Below, piece after piece: positions 22,755-37,100 of a stretch of DNA of 64,000 bases (the first letter of the stretch is position 1; each line of letters opens with the position of its first letter). The stretch is from positions 34,183,230 to 34,247,229 of the forward strand of contig NC_088677.1 in the NCBI RefSeq assembly GCF_950023065.1, given 5' to 3'. Position numbers and translations under genes: made by a program. The notes under the pieces are model-generated. The model made no database searches, was not told the DNA's origin, and saw nothing but the letters and a program-made list of their open reading frames with translations. The DNA comes from Planococcus citri (Eukaryota > Arthropoda > Insecta > Hemiptera > Pseudococcidae).

Positions 22755-24985
22755 CAAAATTATTTTTTCGGATTTTGATCGAAATTGGGACTCTCGTACT
22801 CCTACTGAACCATCCTAATGAAAATTAATTTATGATAAGGAGAGGGGTGAGCCTTTGCTGTAATTGTTTCAAATTTTTGATTTTTTTTTTTTATCAAAAC
22901 TGAAATTATAATCTGTGAAGTCTCGAATCCGAAAAAAAATTTGCTTCAAATTTCTGATGTAGTAAGTATAGCCTATTGCCTATTGCAAAAGTTGAATAAA
23001 CCGAGAAGTTATTATCGTATGGATTTAATGAGTCAATTTTGAACGAAAGTTCACTAACGATTATTTTCCAAACGAGGAAACAAATTTCTATCGTTAAATT
23101 TCGTTGTCGCCGGAAATGACGAAATTATTATAGTTTTGTCATTTATAGAGTCGAAATTTCGTCCCAACTTGCCAAAAGAGAAGACATCGTTAAGTGGGAA
23201 AAGGGTTGGTTTTGAAAAAAAAGAATGAGTAGGTATAGGTACACTTCATTCGAACGTGCATGTTTTCAATTTCGTGTATAAAAACACGTATTAGAGTTTC
23301 TTTTTATGGGCAAAATGTTTCGCCTTCGTGTATCGTTCATTTAAATCTTCTGAAATTATAATTACGTGCTAAAATACCTCAATAATCGGGGTTGTTTGTA
23401 TTTAATAATGAAGAGAAACCGGTTCGCGAGAATGTCACTGGTGGAAGATAGAGGAAGAGTACGAGGAGGAATTATACTTATTTGGCAAAAACTTGTGTGT
23501 TATTGTAATGGACAATGGTCTATACGTCGTCGTCTATTTGGCATGTTTGTGAATAGTAAATAAATTTTTTAAATATAAATATACAAAAAAAAAACAGTGG
23601 ACGTTGTAAAATAATGGTAGATTAAATCGTTCCGGATTTCAGTCTGTGTATAATAATTAAGGTTCTTTAACCGGTTCAGGTTGCAGCTTAATAATCGGTA
23701 TTATACGCTCTTTTGACTGATTCTATGAGTCTCTAGTGATTCCCAGTTTGGGTTCGAAGGTTCATTGACTCGTCCGTCAGCACAGTGGAAGATACTCGTA
23801 CATCGTGATTGCTGGCTAAATGTATGCGGACGGAGTCGAAGATCTCGCGTGTTTTTTTTTGTATGTTACTTTTTTCAATGTTACAATTTCGTTTTCTGTA
23901 CGCGTACGAGACTGGATGACTGACTGATGGTGTAGTAATACTTACGTGAAAATTCGTATTGATTTTTATTCATTATCATGCTATGGCACTCGTCATACCT
24001 GCTTCAAATTTATAATCAACAGTAATGAATATTTTGATTGCCGATGACGAATAGCTCGAAGTGGCCACTTTTCAACTCGAGTGGAGATTCCATGGCGCCA
24101 GAAAAATTAACAGTTGCTCGAAGAAACGAGTACACGTTCTGTGAGGTTGCTGAAATATTTATCATATGGCGTTGATTTATAAAAAACTTGGTTAAATTTG
24201 TAAAGGTCATCAAAGGTCGTTTATATTTCGCTAATGCATACGTTGGTATTTTAATTTTTGCTATATATATTCAGGATCAAGCTGGATGGTACGTATTTTT
24301 ATATGACCTACATTGTAAGTGTGCGAGAAAACGTGGTCATTTTGAAAAGAAATTAGGTGTTTACCTGTGCTATCGTAGACATTTACGCTCTATATTCTGA
24401 CCTGATAGTCATAATTTTTTTTCATCTTGCAGTATTTTAATTTGAAATGAATGATAATGGAAAATTATTAATGCTACGAGATGAAATTATGTAGTGACTT
24501 TGCGATGGAACATTATTTACTTATAGACGTATCATGTGCTTGTCTGCGACGGAGAGAAATCGAAAGATATCCTAGATGAAAGGAAAAACATATATTTATA
24601 TCGTATTTTTGTTGGAAAGAGAAGTACTTGTAGGTACAAATATCTACTTTTGAGCTGAAAATTTGGAAAATACATGGGTCAAAATAAAATTGCAAAATTT
24701 TGCATTTTCACCTCTCCCCCTCCTTTAATTTTTTCAGTACAAAACTGTATAAAAGATTGAAAATCAGTGGTCACTTAGTTTCGTTTTGGTTACTTTTTTA
24801 AAAGACCAATTTTGTCTCCATGCCTGAAAAATGTAATATTATCTCAACCAAAGTATGAATTTGATATGAATTGCCTCCGAATTATTAGTTACAAATTGAT
24901 TGCTTTATGCTCAATCAATTATAAGAAGATTTGCTGAAGTTTTTCTAAGTAATTTGTATGAAATGATAAATAACCATATGTTACC
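22755..24985. other. Gene-free stretch
   Basis: No convincing exon on either strand and no structured repeat noticed. Confidence 0.5.
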
Positions 24986-26134
24986 TGGGTCATTCCACGT
25001 CAATTGGACCAAGAAGTGGTAGGGGGGTTCGGCGATTTTTTAGAAAATTTTTCCTGTGGAAAGACCTTCTGGAGGGATGACCAATGGCGCAAATCGCAGC
25101 CCTCTATGCCATTTTTAAAGGTAGCCAGGGGGTGTCAATGTTTTCAGTGAACCTAAAATATCATCCATTTCAGCAGTGGATTACTCGATAACCGCGATAC
25201 CTACCAAAATGGAACTTTTTCCCATAGTTAGGGGTTTTGAAAGCTTTGACAGGTGAAGTTGACCCATTTGACCCCTTATTTGTACGTATCTGTTGAAAAA
25301 GTTGAAAACCCCCTTTCACTCGATGAAATGAACTCCTCACAAAAAAATCAAAATTCGAAAAGATTGAAAAAATGAACGAATTTTTATTTTTTTGTTGTGA
25401 GTGTAATTTTTAACAACTTTTTCATAAAATACGTCAGAAATAGGTCAAAATAAGACAACTGAATAAATTTAAACTTTTTTGATGTTTAAAATCGAAAATT
25501 GAATTTTTTCAAATTTTGATTTTTTTGTGATGAGTTCATTTTATCGAGTGAAGGGGTTTTTTTCAACTTTTTCGACAGATACGTAAATATAGGGGTCAAA
25601 TGGGTCAACTTTACCAATCAAAACTTTTTTTTATATTTTGAATCAAAAACATCGAATTTTTTCGCAAACTTAAAATTTTTTTAAATCGACTTTGCAACAT
25701 GTTACCATCCCAATTTTTTAATATGTTGTTCAGCATTAAAAGTTGTCCGTATAATATATTTTTTTCAGAATTTTTGAGAGTCGGAACGATATGAAAACTA
25801 CGTTTCGAAACTTTTTGAGCTAATTTTTTGTACGAAAAAAAATGGCAACACTGATTTTTATGACATCACCAAAAAGCCTTTCAAAACCCTTAACTATGGG
25901 AAAAAGTTCCATTTTGGTAGGTATCGCGGTTATCGAGTAATCCACTGCTGAAATGGATGATATCTTAGGTTCACTGAAAACTTTGACACCCCCTGGCTGC
26001 CTTTAAAAATGAACTAGAGGGCTGCGATTTGCACCATTGGTCATCCCTTCGGAAGGTCTTTCCACAGGAAAAATTTCAAAAAAATCGCAGAACCCCCCTA
26101 CCACTTCCTGGTCCAATTGACCTGGAATGACCCA
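24986..26134. mobile_element. Long-armed inverted-repeat element with TGGGTCATTCCA ends
   Basis: The left end TGGGTCATTCCACGTCAATT (continuing GGACC) and the right end GGTCCAATTGACC followed by TGGAATGACCCA are reverse complements. Pairing continues inward through CTTTCCACAGG, TCATCCATTTCAGCAGTGGA, AACCGCGATACCTACC, TTTTTCCCATAGTTA and GGGTCAAATGGGTCAAC. Left-arm pairing therefore reaches about 25370 and right-arm pairing starts near 25500. The right arm carries about 250 bp (25622-25872) with no left-arm partner. The central loop is short. It is a non-autonomous foldback-like element without coding capacity. Confidence 0.88.
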
Positions 26135-29100
26135 CCTATCTTTAGAATTAAGGCCAAAATAAACGTCTTTTGAGCAATAAATTGTCTGGGTGAATTTTTT
26201 GAGCAAAATTTCGATGGATAACTTTTTGCCCAACTTGCAAATTGAATAGACTACAAAAATGTGTTCGGGCAAAAAACATGACCGAGAAAATGAGTCATGC
26301 GTTAAAAAATGAACACTTTCATTATTACAATTTTTCTCGTGGTTTTAAATTTAAAAAGTAATCGTGGCTCAATGTTAATGATGAAAAAGAAAAAATTCAA
26401 AACAAATTGTTTGCTTTATCTATTATTATTTGTCGCTTTTGTTACGAAAGAGATCAAATTTTTTGAAAAAAAAAAAATGAGCGAAACGAATGCAAAATGT
26501 TTGATTTACAAAGAGGTTCGTTGAAGAAAGAAAAGCGAAGTTCAAGGTTCAAATTGTTTGTTAAATTACTTAGATAAACTGATTCTTTGGGAAGAACAAT
26601 TTTCTCTATTTCGAACCGAGACATCTCAAAGATATGAAAAATGGAATACCGTGGAGGGAAGCATGAAAATCGTGAAAAATTGCGACAAATTTATAAAATT
26701 AGCTGAAATATATCCAAAAATAAAACGTCGAATCTAGGAAAAAATATTTCAAGAAAAGTGTTGTAAACTGCAGAGAAAAGTGTGTGTCTCTCGTTATAGA
26801 GGGAGGGGGGGGGTAAAGGACATAGTTATGTTTTTTTTATGTATAAAATAGTAGCCCAGTCTTGCAGATGTAGAAGAGGGGTATTTAAAATTTTCATCGC
26901 GTTCGGGAAGATATCTTCAGTTGTGTGGAAGGAGTGTCTATCGGTGAATGAAGTTTATAGATTATTTCGGTTCAGAAGTTGTAAAAAAAAGATCGAGCAA
27001 TCCGCTTAAAAATGGTGAAAAATTGAGAAACTGTCTTGAAATTGTATATTTTTCAAAATGCTGAACATTTTAATCATCCTTTGTAATGTTACGTGTGCAT
27101 TATCGAAATTGAAGTCTGGTTGTTGGAAAGTGACCAGGTGATTTGCGATTTTTTCGTGCCTAGTTATCACTGGAGCATTTCAAATTGGTCGAAATCCTCT
27201 AATGCTACATCACGGTTCCGGCCCAGTGTTCGACTGCGACCAACGTTGAGTATAAATTACAATTAAAGCGGTCATTCGAAATGTTTACAAATTAACATAC
27301 AGTCAGACGCGAATTCGTTTACTTTACGTTATAAATTATATTATTTTCAACATTGCTGCGAATACTAATAGGTACTTGAATCACGTCAGTAGGTATTTTT
27401 CGTGGTAATTTTTCTCCTTGGTATTCTTTCATTTCACTTTTTGAACCAGGAAAAAAACCGAAGTAAGGAGTGTAAATTAACTTAATTCTCCTCTGGAAGG
27501 GTTGCTGGTACGGTAACAGGGGTTTGTTGTGACTTGTCGACGTGATCGATGCTTATTTGAAAAAAATGCCTTGTCAGGATTTGGTTTGTTAAATAACGTT
27601 TTGAAAAATGAATGTTGGCGTTTGTTATGTAAGTTAAATTCAACTTTAATATTAATATTCGCCCTTTGTCGACGCGTGCGGCGAAGAGTCATAGCTGGGT
27701 CTTTTATATACCGGTCGCTATATAAAATGAACATTGAAATTGAAATAGAAATTGCGTTGATTATGCTTCTCTTACCTATTTACATGGCAGTTTGGTAGGT
27801 TTTGATATACCCACCTGAAATTGAATGTTATGAAATACACGTATATAACGAATGCACTCGTATTTTCGCCAACTTTATTAAAACAATAATGCATTTTTTT
27901 TTTTTCGAAACATATTCCGAACTGGTATATAAAATTATTCAAGATAGGTACAGGTATGTACTTGAGGATGAGGAGTTTAAAGTGGAATTACGTAATTGGC
28001 GGTAAAGATTTTACATACATTATCATCTGAATTAGGTACACCGACGACCGACCATATCAGATAGAAAGTGTTGTTTTTTTTTCACCGATATATGAGATTT
28101 TGAAATATCGTTTAAAAATTCAAACACGTATAAGTATAGCCAGCTAGATAAAAATAATCTTTTTTGAAATTATAATATCTAAACGTAGGCTCCAAATGGA
28201 GGAAATCATATTGCGGAGGTAATTAGGTACCCGACGACTAGGATTTGAACTGCGAGCGGTATATTTTCAAGGGACGAGGTATTTTTATCGATCGAGTTGC
28301 CAAGACTTTTAGGTATAGTAGCTGAGATAAACTAATGAAAATCTCAGTATAACCCAGAGTTGAACCTATTGTGTTGGGTATAATATGCTTGGAAGCAGGT
28401 TGATAAAAGCTGTCGAGGTCAATATAATGGACGATGGACGCGAAACTAATTGTAACGCTGTATTCTGCACGGCTCGTTGTTATAAATGTCTGAAGAAGTT
28501 GGGTACACTGCTGTTGGACTGATTGTTTAATAGAGAATCTTATCGTTTGGTTTGGTCTTGGTTATACTATTAAGAACCGTTATTTGAACTGAAATAAATT
28601 TGGCGGGGGATTTGTACTTTTAATTAAGTAATAGGCACGCGTATTTATATGGCATAGGTATAGATCTGTGCTGCATGTAGCATTGTGTGGTGCGATATTG
28701 CGAACGAAACGAAACGAATCAAATAATCCATAAAGTTAGTCTTAATTCAGGGTTACAAATAATATTTCTCATGCAAGGTGGTAGTTACGTTTCATTTTAA
28801 ATTTGGATAAGTAATTAATATGCTAATGTTTGATGGTCATTGGAAATTATGTATTATTGAAATGACAAAATAAAAACAAAGAAATGAGAAATAAATTAAA
28901 CTAGCTTTTGAATGAATTTGTTCTACCTACCTAATTTTCATTATGTCGTAATAAAATATTAGATCTAATTTATTCAGATATCCTGTACACCTGTTCGTAA
29001 TTTCGTGGAAATTTTTGAAGAAGAAAAAAAATGATTCGATGAAAAATGATCACCTCCTCTGTCCTTTCCGTCAAAAGACCAACTTACATTCATTTCCTAG

Positions 29101-32100
29101 CGAGCGAAAGAAATGTACTTCTACCTACGATGGTATCTATCGATGGTAAAAAGAATTAAGAAAAATAGCCATCGTGACTGGAATTAACGTTTTCGAAGTT
29201 TAAAATTGAATATTCCTCAATTTTTCACCAAAACGTCGTCGTTGGAATATATCTTCTGCTAGTGGTTGTAATTAATGATACGTCGATGGTATTGAATACC
29301 GTGTCAATTCATCTCTTTGTCAAGTCGATAACAAGTTGTAATTAAAATTTCGGAAAAACATTTTTCTTTTGTTGGGGTTTTTGCTGCCGAACGACTTGCG
29401 AAAGTATTTGAATAACCGAGTGAAATGTTTGAAAATTATGGAAATTATTTCGGTCGTCGTCCGAAGAAACCGTAAGTAATATTGATATTTTCCAACTTGA
29501 TTGTCTATAACGTGGCTCGATAATATTATTTTGCTCTTGATATACGAATAAAAAAAAGGATGTTTTTTCAAGGCACATATTTTGTCGATTATTTCATACG
29601 TCACTGTCGTTTATTAACAAGAATTTATGTCTTCTGATTATAGTGAGTAGTTTCCCAACATTGTAGGTATTTTTCATGATGCAATACGCTTTTAACTAGT
29701 TTAATGAAAAATGATAGAATTTGATTCATTTAGGATGCGAATGATTTAAATCGGCAAAATTTCAAATTTGACTGAGTGATTCATATTTCAAAATTGAAAT
29801 TTATGTGTAGTATTAATTTAAAACGACTACTGTAGTTGAATTTCGGATGAGCCACTGAGATATTTTGAAAAAAATCTCTGTAGATACTTATCACTTTGCA
29901 GATATTTTTTTTTTTCAAATTCCACAATTTCTAATATGATGATGAAACGACTTGAAAATAATTTCGTTTTTGAGGTGCTTTTGATCTATATCTGGGTTAT
30001 CAGCCAGAATGGCTAATTTTTTGGTACTGAAAAAGCGAATAGTTTTCCAATAAAAACTTAGAAGTAGAGTGTCTACTTGGAAATTGAAAACTTGATAATG
30101 TTACCCTGTTTCAAGTGCCACAGACCTCTTTTTTCCTGCTTCAATTTTTTTGAACACCTTGTTTCATTTTGTCCTTTGCCCTTTGTATTCTTACCTGGTG
30201 CGAAAAAAAATGTATATGACGCTTTAGTCAAAACGATATTTTGCTAAGGCAAGGAAAAATTCTTCCTTTCATTCATTGCCCCCGCCTCTTCTGATAAATA
30301 CATACAAGCCCGGTCCTTAATGAGTCAAATTCTGGAACGAATTTGCGAAATTTTTCATAGCCTTTTAGCGTGCTATAAAATAATGATTAGCATTTTGTAC
30401 ATCTCAAAATATTATTAATCGATTTATTCGTTTATGCTCCCAACACCAAACTATTAATTCGACAATGAATTATTCGGCTTATTATTACGTCACTTGCAAA
30501 TGTGTAAATGCAATTTGATGAAGTATTTCATTGGTATTTCACTATAGTAGGTAATAGGTATCCTAAGTTGGAAGCTATTAATGTACGTCGCTCGTACTAT
30601 GTATCTCATGGGCACTGTGTATTTTTTATGTACTGATGTCAAGTGCCATTAACCTATCAATTTTAAGTAATAATCTGCACATCGAATTGAAAACATACGA
30701 ATCTACCTTATGATACCTATGCTATTCAAAATGATGTAATTATTTGCGATTTAAGTAGGTAATAAAAATAATTCATTGTCTCTGCAGTAATAAATAACCG
30801 AATGAGTGAAAATTTAAAAAAAAAAATGCAGCCTTGGAAAGGCACCACTTCGTATTCATCATACCTCATGCTGCTGCCATTGGCGGAATTACGTAATTTT
30901 TTGGCCACTTGTAGCAAATTTTGCAGTTGCTGAAAGATTATCGTTATCGAGATGTCTCGCAGATTCATTGATAGTTTTCATTAATTACCTACTTGAATGA
31001 AAATTTATTATTATTGGAGGAAACTAAAATCTCCTTGATACAAAACTATAAAAATTTAAATGAATGGGAATGTGGGAAGAATTTTTTTTTTGGAAATTCG
31101 TTTCTATTTAGTTGGGGAAAATGGTTATTTCACTTTTTACGTATAAGTAGGTATGTACATATTTCTAAATTATTCGTTGATAACCAAATTTTGATTTATT
31201 ATGTGTGAGAGTATAAAATTACGAGGTATTGTTTCCTCAAAACAAGATGGAAAGTGAGAGGTACATATGTATGTAGATGTACATATACATTGTATCAATC
31301 AACGTATCGACCTACGCTCAGTTATTTTACATTTGATTTGGATACTTCGAGCTTTTTCAAATATTTTACCTCAGTTCCAGCATAAAAAGTTCTCTTTGAC
31401 GCGAAGATATTCAAAATGATAATATGTACTGTACACCTACTTATATTTTACTTTGTTTCACGCAGTATTGGTAGACTATGATATCTACGCCTACCTGTTT
31501 TCATTTTTATGGCCGGGCCGTTTATATGTCATTAAAGCCATTTCGAGTGACCTGAATTTACGCTTTGTTGGTTAACTATCGAAAAATTTGTCATTTTGTG
31601 AAGTCGGTCAAAATGATAAGCGTAAAGAGAGTGAGTTTGATTAACCAAAAAGATTAGTCGGACTGTGAGATTATAAGTTCTTTTTAATATACCTATACCT
31701 AACAAAGCAATGAAGCGATGGATTGAGTTTTCTATATTTTGATTCAATCTTGTTCGATTAAATCTAGAGGTAAATTTCTATTCACACTCGTATTTATTTA
31801 AGTATACTATATTATTATTTACGATGGTAAAAACGATCCCGATAATGATAAAGAATATTAAAAATATTTATATATGTTCAATGTTCTTTGTGATGGAGGA
31901 AATAGAGTATCTGGTATATGATGTAGAATAAACGATAGGTGATATAGAGAGAGGAAACAAAATCTACGAGTATGAAGAATCTGAATACAAGAATAATGCT
32001 TTTGACCGGAAACATGTATAATAATCTCTGACGAGTTACAGGAACGCACTATCGACTTGCACAATGATAAATTTCTCAAAGGTAAATCGTATTCGATTAT

Positions 32101-33660
32101 TTAATAAACGGTTGGCAGCTGAGATTACGTCATAATTGAATGCTGAATTAAAATTAGTAACCTCACGTCACGTTGGCGTGTCTGGATGAAATTTTCGTTT
32201 TGTTTTATGTATCGATGCATTTTATAAAAGAAGATGATGTGGATATGTACTTCCATCGAGGTTGCAATTACTCCAAAATGGGTTTTTTCTGAACTATGTA
32301 GATGAATAATTTTTCTCGTAATCCTCACTTGATCTTATGTTTGCTATCACGAGAGTAATTTCTGTACATCTACGTATTGGTCAGTCTGGAATTTTAGTTG
32401 GTCTGTACATAATAGTCCAACAAATTTGAAAATTGAATTTTTTTACACGATTATCTAATAACATTGTACTATTTTGATGGTGAGAAGTAGATACTTTTTT
32501 CGATCGAAATACTTTCAATTTCGCTTTTCATTTTTTACCAACTCTATTAGCCTACTACATTCATACCCACATTTCGTATAATTTTGTATTGACAATTATT
32601 TTAGGGCCAACGTATAGGATGTTCAGAAAATCATAACAGGCAATTTTTTTCTTGTGGAGGAACAGAAAGAAAAAAAGTTGTAATTTGAAAGATTTTGAAA
32701 TCTTTCAATATTGTCTTCAACCAAGGATCTACTTATGAAATGAGAACGTACTACAAATTTGAATATGTAATTGTAAATTCGATTTTGAGCACATTATTCT
32801 TTTGATCTGCTAAAATTCTTTTTTCCATGATATTTTCTACTGTGGAAAATGATGGGTATTCCAGCTGTCTTTTCAACTAAGTACTTCTAGCTGGAATTAC
32901 GAGTATTCGTTCTAAACGTTAGAATCATCTCGCCATTTGCCAAATGTGTGTATTTTCTTTCATTCGAAAATGACTCCAATTAGCCAGGATTTCTGAAACA
33001 TACTGTATGCCAGAGGAAGCGGATTTGTGTAGCGTATAAGACCGCGTATGTTAGTATTGCGTATACACAATGCGCTCCATGTGTGGAGAAGGTGACAACG
33101 TCCTTTAGAACTGTGTCTAATTACTGAGGAACAATCGAATATGCTGTACACTATTTCAAGTTGGTAACAAAGCAGCTATTCTTTTTACTTTTTTTTTGTT
33201 TTGTTTTACGTGGGTGCGATTAAAGTACAAAAGTTTTGTTGCAAGAACTCGAAAATGCTTCATCGTCAAGTTACATACAACCTGTTGGATGAAAGTATTT
33301 GTTTTCTAAGAGAGGTGCACTTCTATGTGTGTATACTTACATACATATGCAAAACTACATAGGTAAAAGAAAAAGAGAAAATATATTTTTGATAACATTT
33401 TTATGGGATAGGGGTATTTTGAGTGCTGTGTTTCGCAAATTCTTGTATGGAGAAAGTACGTAGATATTTGGTGGGTATTTCTTTATGGCTGCATTCTTTA
33501 ATTGCATCATTTTCCAGTTATTTGAAATGACGTCATGTACAGAGGGTGATTTTGGGTTTTACTGATTTGTAAATCTATTTAGTCAGAAGAAACAGAAAGG
33601 GTTTTGTGCTCATGATGGTTATTTGTTTCTGTTCATGAAGAACAATCAAAGGTACTTAGA
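26135..33660. other. Gene-free stretch, unique AT-rich DNA
   Basis: Open frames never exceed about 94 codons and occur equally on both strands. No splice-bounded coding segment is recognised. A short G-rich run lies near 26801-26813. TACC/GGTA and TACTCGTA words are frequent. Confidence 0.5.
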
Positions 33661-33670
33661 ATACGACATA

Positions 33671-33712
33671 GTAGCAGAGCACTTTTTTTTTGTTGAACTA
33701 GTGCTCTGCTAC
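33671..33712. repeat. 13-bp-arm hairpin GTAGCAGAGCACT
   Basis: GTAGCAGAGCACT (33671-33683) and its exact reverse complement AGTGCTCTGCTAC (33700-33712) are separated by a T-rich 16-nt loop. Confidence 0.9.
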
Positions 33713-33860
33713 CATGTTGCATTCTGAGAGCTTTTGGTTGCCGTTTCCAAGTGCTCTGCTACCATGTCACATTTCGAGTACTTTCAGGTGCCTTCCATAC
33801 TGATAGTCGGAATTTTGATCAATGAAACCTCATGCTCAGCTACCATATCACATCCTGAGC
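33700..33860 (+). repeat. Three spaced copies of a GTGCTCTGCTACCAT motif
   Basis: GTGCTCTGCTACCATGTTGC (33701), GTGCTCTGCTACCATGTCAC (33752) and the diverged ATGCTCAGCTACCATATCAC (33830) are each followed by ATTCTGAG-, ATTTCGAG- or ATCCTGAG-like sequence. A further inverted copy, ATGGTAGCAGAGCAGTG, lies alone at about 37553-37569. Confidence 0.8.
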
Positions 33861-34089
33861 AGATGTCCAACAGTATTCAGAGCTTCTTTCGTGCCCCTCG
33901 ACTAGTTTTCTTGATTGGAGTGATGAAATATTGTAAGAACACACTGAAATCACTGTACGATGGGTTGATGGGTCAACTCGTTTGATCTTTAGGCTAGCCA
34001 GAGTTAACCTATTCTACTGAAGATGATTTCAACTCATCAGCTGATCGTAATTTTGATGCGATAAAGATAACGTTCTGTTGTTGCCAATG

Positions 34090-34119
34090 CACGTATGTCT
34101 ATGTACATAGACATACGTG
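34090..34119. repeat. Perfect 30-bp palindrome
   Basis: The half CACGTATGTCTATGT at 34090-34104 is followed without spacer by its exact reverse complement to 34119. Confidence 0.95.
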
Positions 34120-37100
34120 TGGTAATTGCGACGAGCATTACAGTCCACTAAAATTGCGGTGTAAATATTTAAGCGTGTGCTAAGTTTAACCGCGAATTTA
34201 ACGCGTATTTTTTTTTTTTTTTTTTTCGTTCTGTAAATATATATTAAATGAAGTCACGAAAAGGTCATAAAGATACAAGTGGCGTGGTGTGTGACTTACA
34301 GTATATCTACGAGTACATAGGTATACGCTAAATACTACAACATAAATCCGAGCTGCAGTTATTGTATTATACGAGTACAGGGAGGTATCTCCGGTACAGT
34401 GCACATTTTGTAGTAAGTATTGGAAACCGATAAACATGCCCGCTTGGCTGGTCATATTGCCATTGCAGAAGATCGAACTAATGTATGCGAAATTTCTCGT
34501 TTATGCCGAAGATCGTTCGACGATACGAAAAATAAATCTAATAAAGTAGCTTTTTTACGAGTCAGTAACGTGTATGGTGTTTTCAAGCGCGATAAAGATA
34601 ATATTAGTGATACATACTCGGCATACCAAACTGGAGACGTTCCCGCGAGCAGTTTCTGGTTGTCCTTGTTTTACGAGTAGGTACTCGATGACCTAAGATA
34701 TATGTACGTATAACTAGCTGGCTGGATGATTAAACCGATACCACTCCATCCATACGTTTACGTACACAGGTATTAAAAGTTGATTTTAATATCGTTCGAT
34801 GTACCGTTGCTATTGTGTTATTCATCTCTAAAGTTACTTTTTAAAGTACTGACAGTTTTTGCGAGTCGATGTCGAGGTGAAGTGTACGCGTCATGTTTAC
34901 TGTTCGATCATCGATGAAGGAAGTACATAGTGGTTTTTTAGAGTGGGATTTCGCAGATCATGTTTCTGAAATGATGGCTTCGATGAGGAAATGGATAGAA
35001 ACTGTTTCTAACTTGTGATAACGCTGTCTGGTATATTATGGTAATGACTAATTTACAATTATTGATTATTTGGTGTAATTCTACCTATCATAAGTTTTGA
35101 AGTAGAGAAGAAGATTGGCAGGGGATGATTTTGTTAATATTTTGAAACTTTGATGGAAAAATATGTATGTAGTTGTAGAAATCTGATTTTTTCAAGAGGG
35201 ATGTCAGCTTTCAAAGCACTTACCTTACCTTGAGCATAGCTCTGATTGAAATTCGTACCGTAAAGTTTACTAATAGCAGTACAATATGGTCAAGAAATGT
35301 GTGCCTTATCTCTGTATAAAATTAGTTCCAACTGTTCAAATCAATTTTTAAAGAAACCGAGCTATTTCAGGGATAAAATTTATTGAACCGAAGTTGTATG
35401 ACGTAAAATTCTCCAATTGTTTCGCTCTGCAAATTTTTCTCTGAGAAAGTGTGGTTCTTGAAACATTAACAACAGAAGTCCAAAATTTTTGTGCTCCTCA
35501 ATTTTGCAATGGGGTTGATTGAAAAGCCCTGCATCTAGGTAGTCAGCTTATTTGTTGAGCCACCCCAAGCGTAACCTCTAACCTTACTGTACTTTATTTT
35601 GTTATTCTTGAAAATGCATGTTTGCTCGTCAGATATCACGCATTCAATGAACTGAAAAATTCTAAAACTCTTTAATCTTTTGTTGCTGAATGATAAATTA
35701 CCAGAATATGGCGATTTGCAAAAACCAAAACAAAAAAAATTGTAAAATTCACCGAGAAGAATCGCAAGTTACGAGTATTTATGATTTTCAACCCTTTTTT
35801 CCTGCAAAAATCAAGCGGACCGTGATGCCATTTAATGTATAGTACTATCAGCCAATAATGATCATCTTATTTGTTTCAAAGAATTTGAAAAAGTTTTTCA
35901 ATTAATTTTTCTAAATAATATATTTCGTTGACGCTGAAAAAATTCAGAGAATGAAAAAAAAAACTGGAAGATATACTTACCGCTTTTTATTTCCTCGATT
36001 GAACATTCAAAACTAAATGGGATATTTTTTCCATTTAATTTGCTTCTTTGTTAAAATTTGATTAGTTGAACTTTATTGAAAGTTGAAATTTCTATGGAAG
36101 ATTTATTCACGTTCGATTGAGTTTTTTTTTTTTTGTGAAATGTGGTAAAAATTAATAAGCTGCAAATTGCTTGTTTGTTGAACTAACCTCGACATTTGTA
36201 CCTTCGTTGCAGGTAACTAACATTGTATAAATGTATAGGTACAATAATGTAAGCGTTTGATTCGTTTAGAAAAATGAAGTATTTTTGTTTTCGTTTTTTC
36301 GCCAATGTAAGGTACCTACGCTGCTGGTGAAGAAATGGTACCTACCTAGCCTTAAATTGAATCGTCCTTTTTCTTTTTCTGTTCTTTTCTTTTCACAAAC
36401 TTCGTCAAAGCTTTACCGTAAACTGTTTGAAAAGACATTTTTTTTTCGATTTCTCTTTATTTTCAACGACAACTTAAACTAACGAGCGTATAAGTATGTT
36501 ATGAAAGGAATGAGAAAGAATATTTGAGGAAATGATACCGTTTCAACTTTTGTCAAGTAGAGTGAAGATATTGCTTTTCGTCGCTGAGTGAAAATTTCAT
36601 TACATCGAGTTCTTATAGGCATCGTAGGTATAGGTACTTTTCCCGTGATAATTGGCTAGATGCGTGATATCGATGGAAAAATTGATTTTTAATTTTTCAA
36701 GGTGCGAGCGATTCTCTCTGGTAAGATTACCTGTTATGTTGAAGGATATTTTTGTATTTCTTTTCTCGTATTGTTTCGATTGAACGAAATGTTACGTTTT
36801 CGTAGTACGAGTACAATCCATTGAGAGATTCACCATGACGAACTTTATTTATCTTTCAGAACTGGCGTACAGGGGGACGTAAATTATGTATCATTATGGC
36901 AGACGCATTATGAAAACAGAAACGATAATGTAGTCGAGCCAGAGACAGAGCCGATAAGGGCAGAACGACTATGCCAGTTTATGGGTATGAGTCTGGCAAC
37001 AACATTACTCGTACGTGTATTGTCATTCCTCCCTCATCGATTTTTGCAAAAACTCGTGTAAGACTTGTATATTTTATAGTCTTGAGTATTTCTTGAATAT

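Noticed and set aside
28230..28262. Inverted tRNA-like GTTCAAATCC
   Set aside because: The flanking bases do not form a T stem and there is no cloverleaf.
34420..34680. 86-codon frame with mixed composition
   Set aside because: It starts at a non-ATG codon, and no homology or splice sites are recognised.
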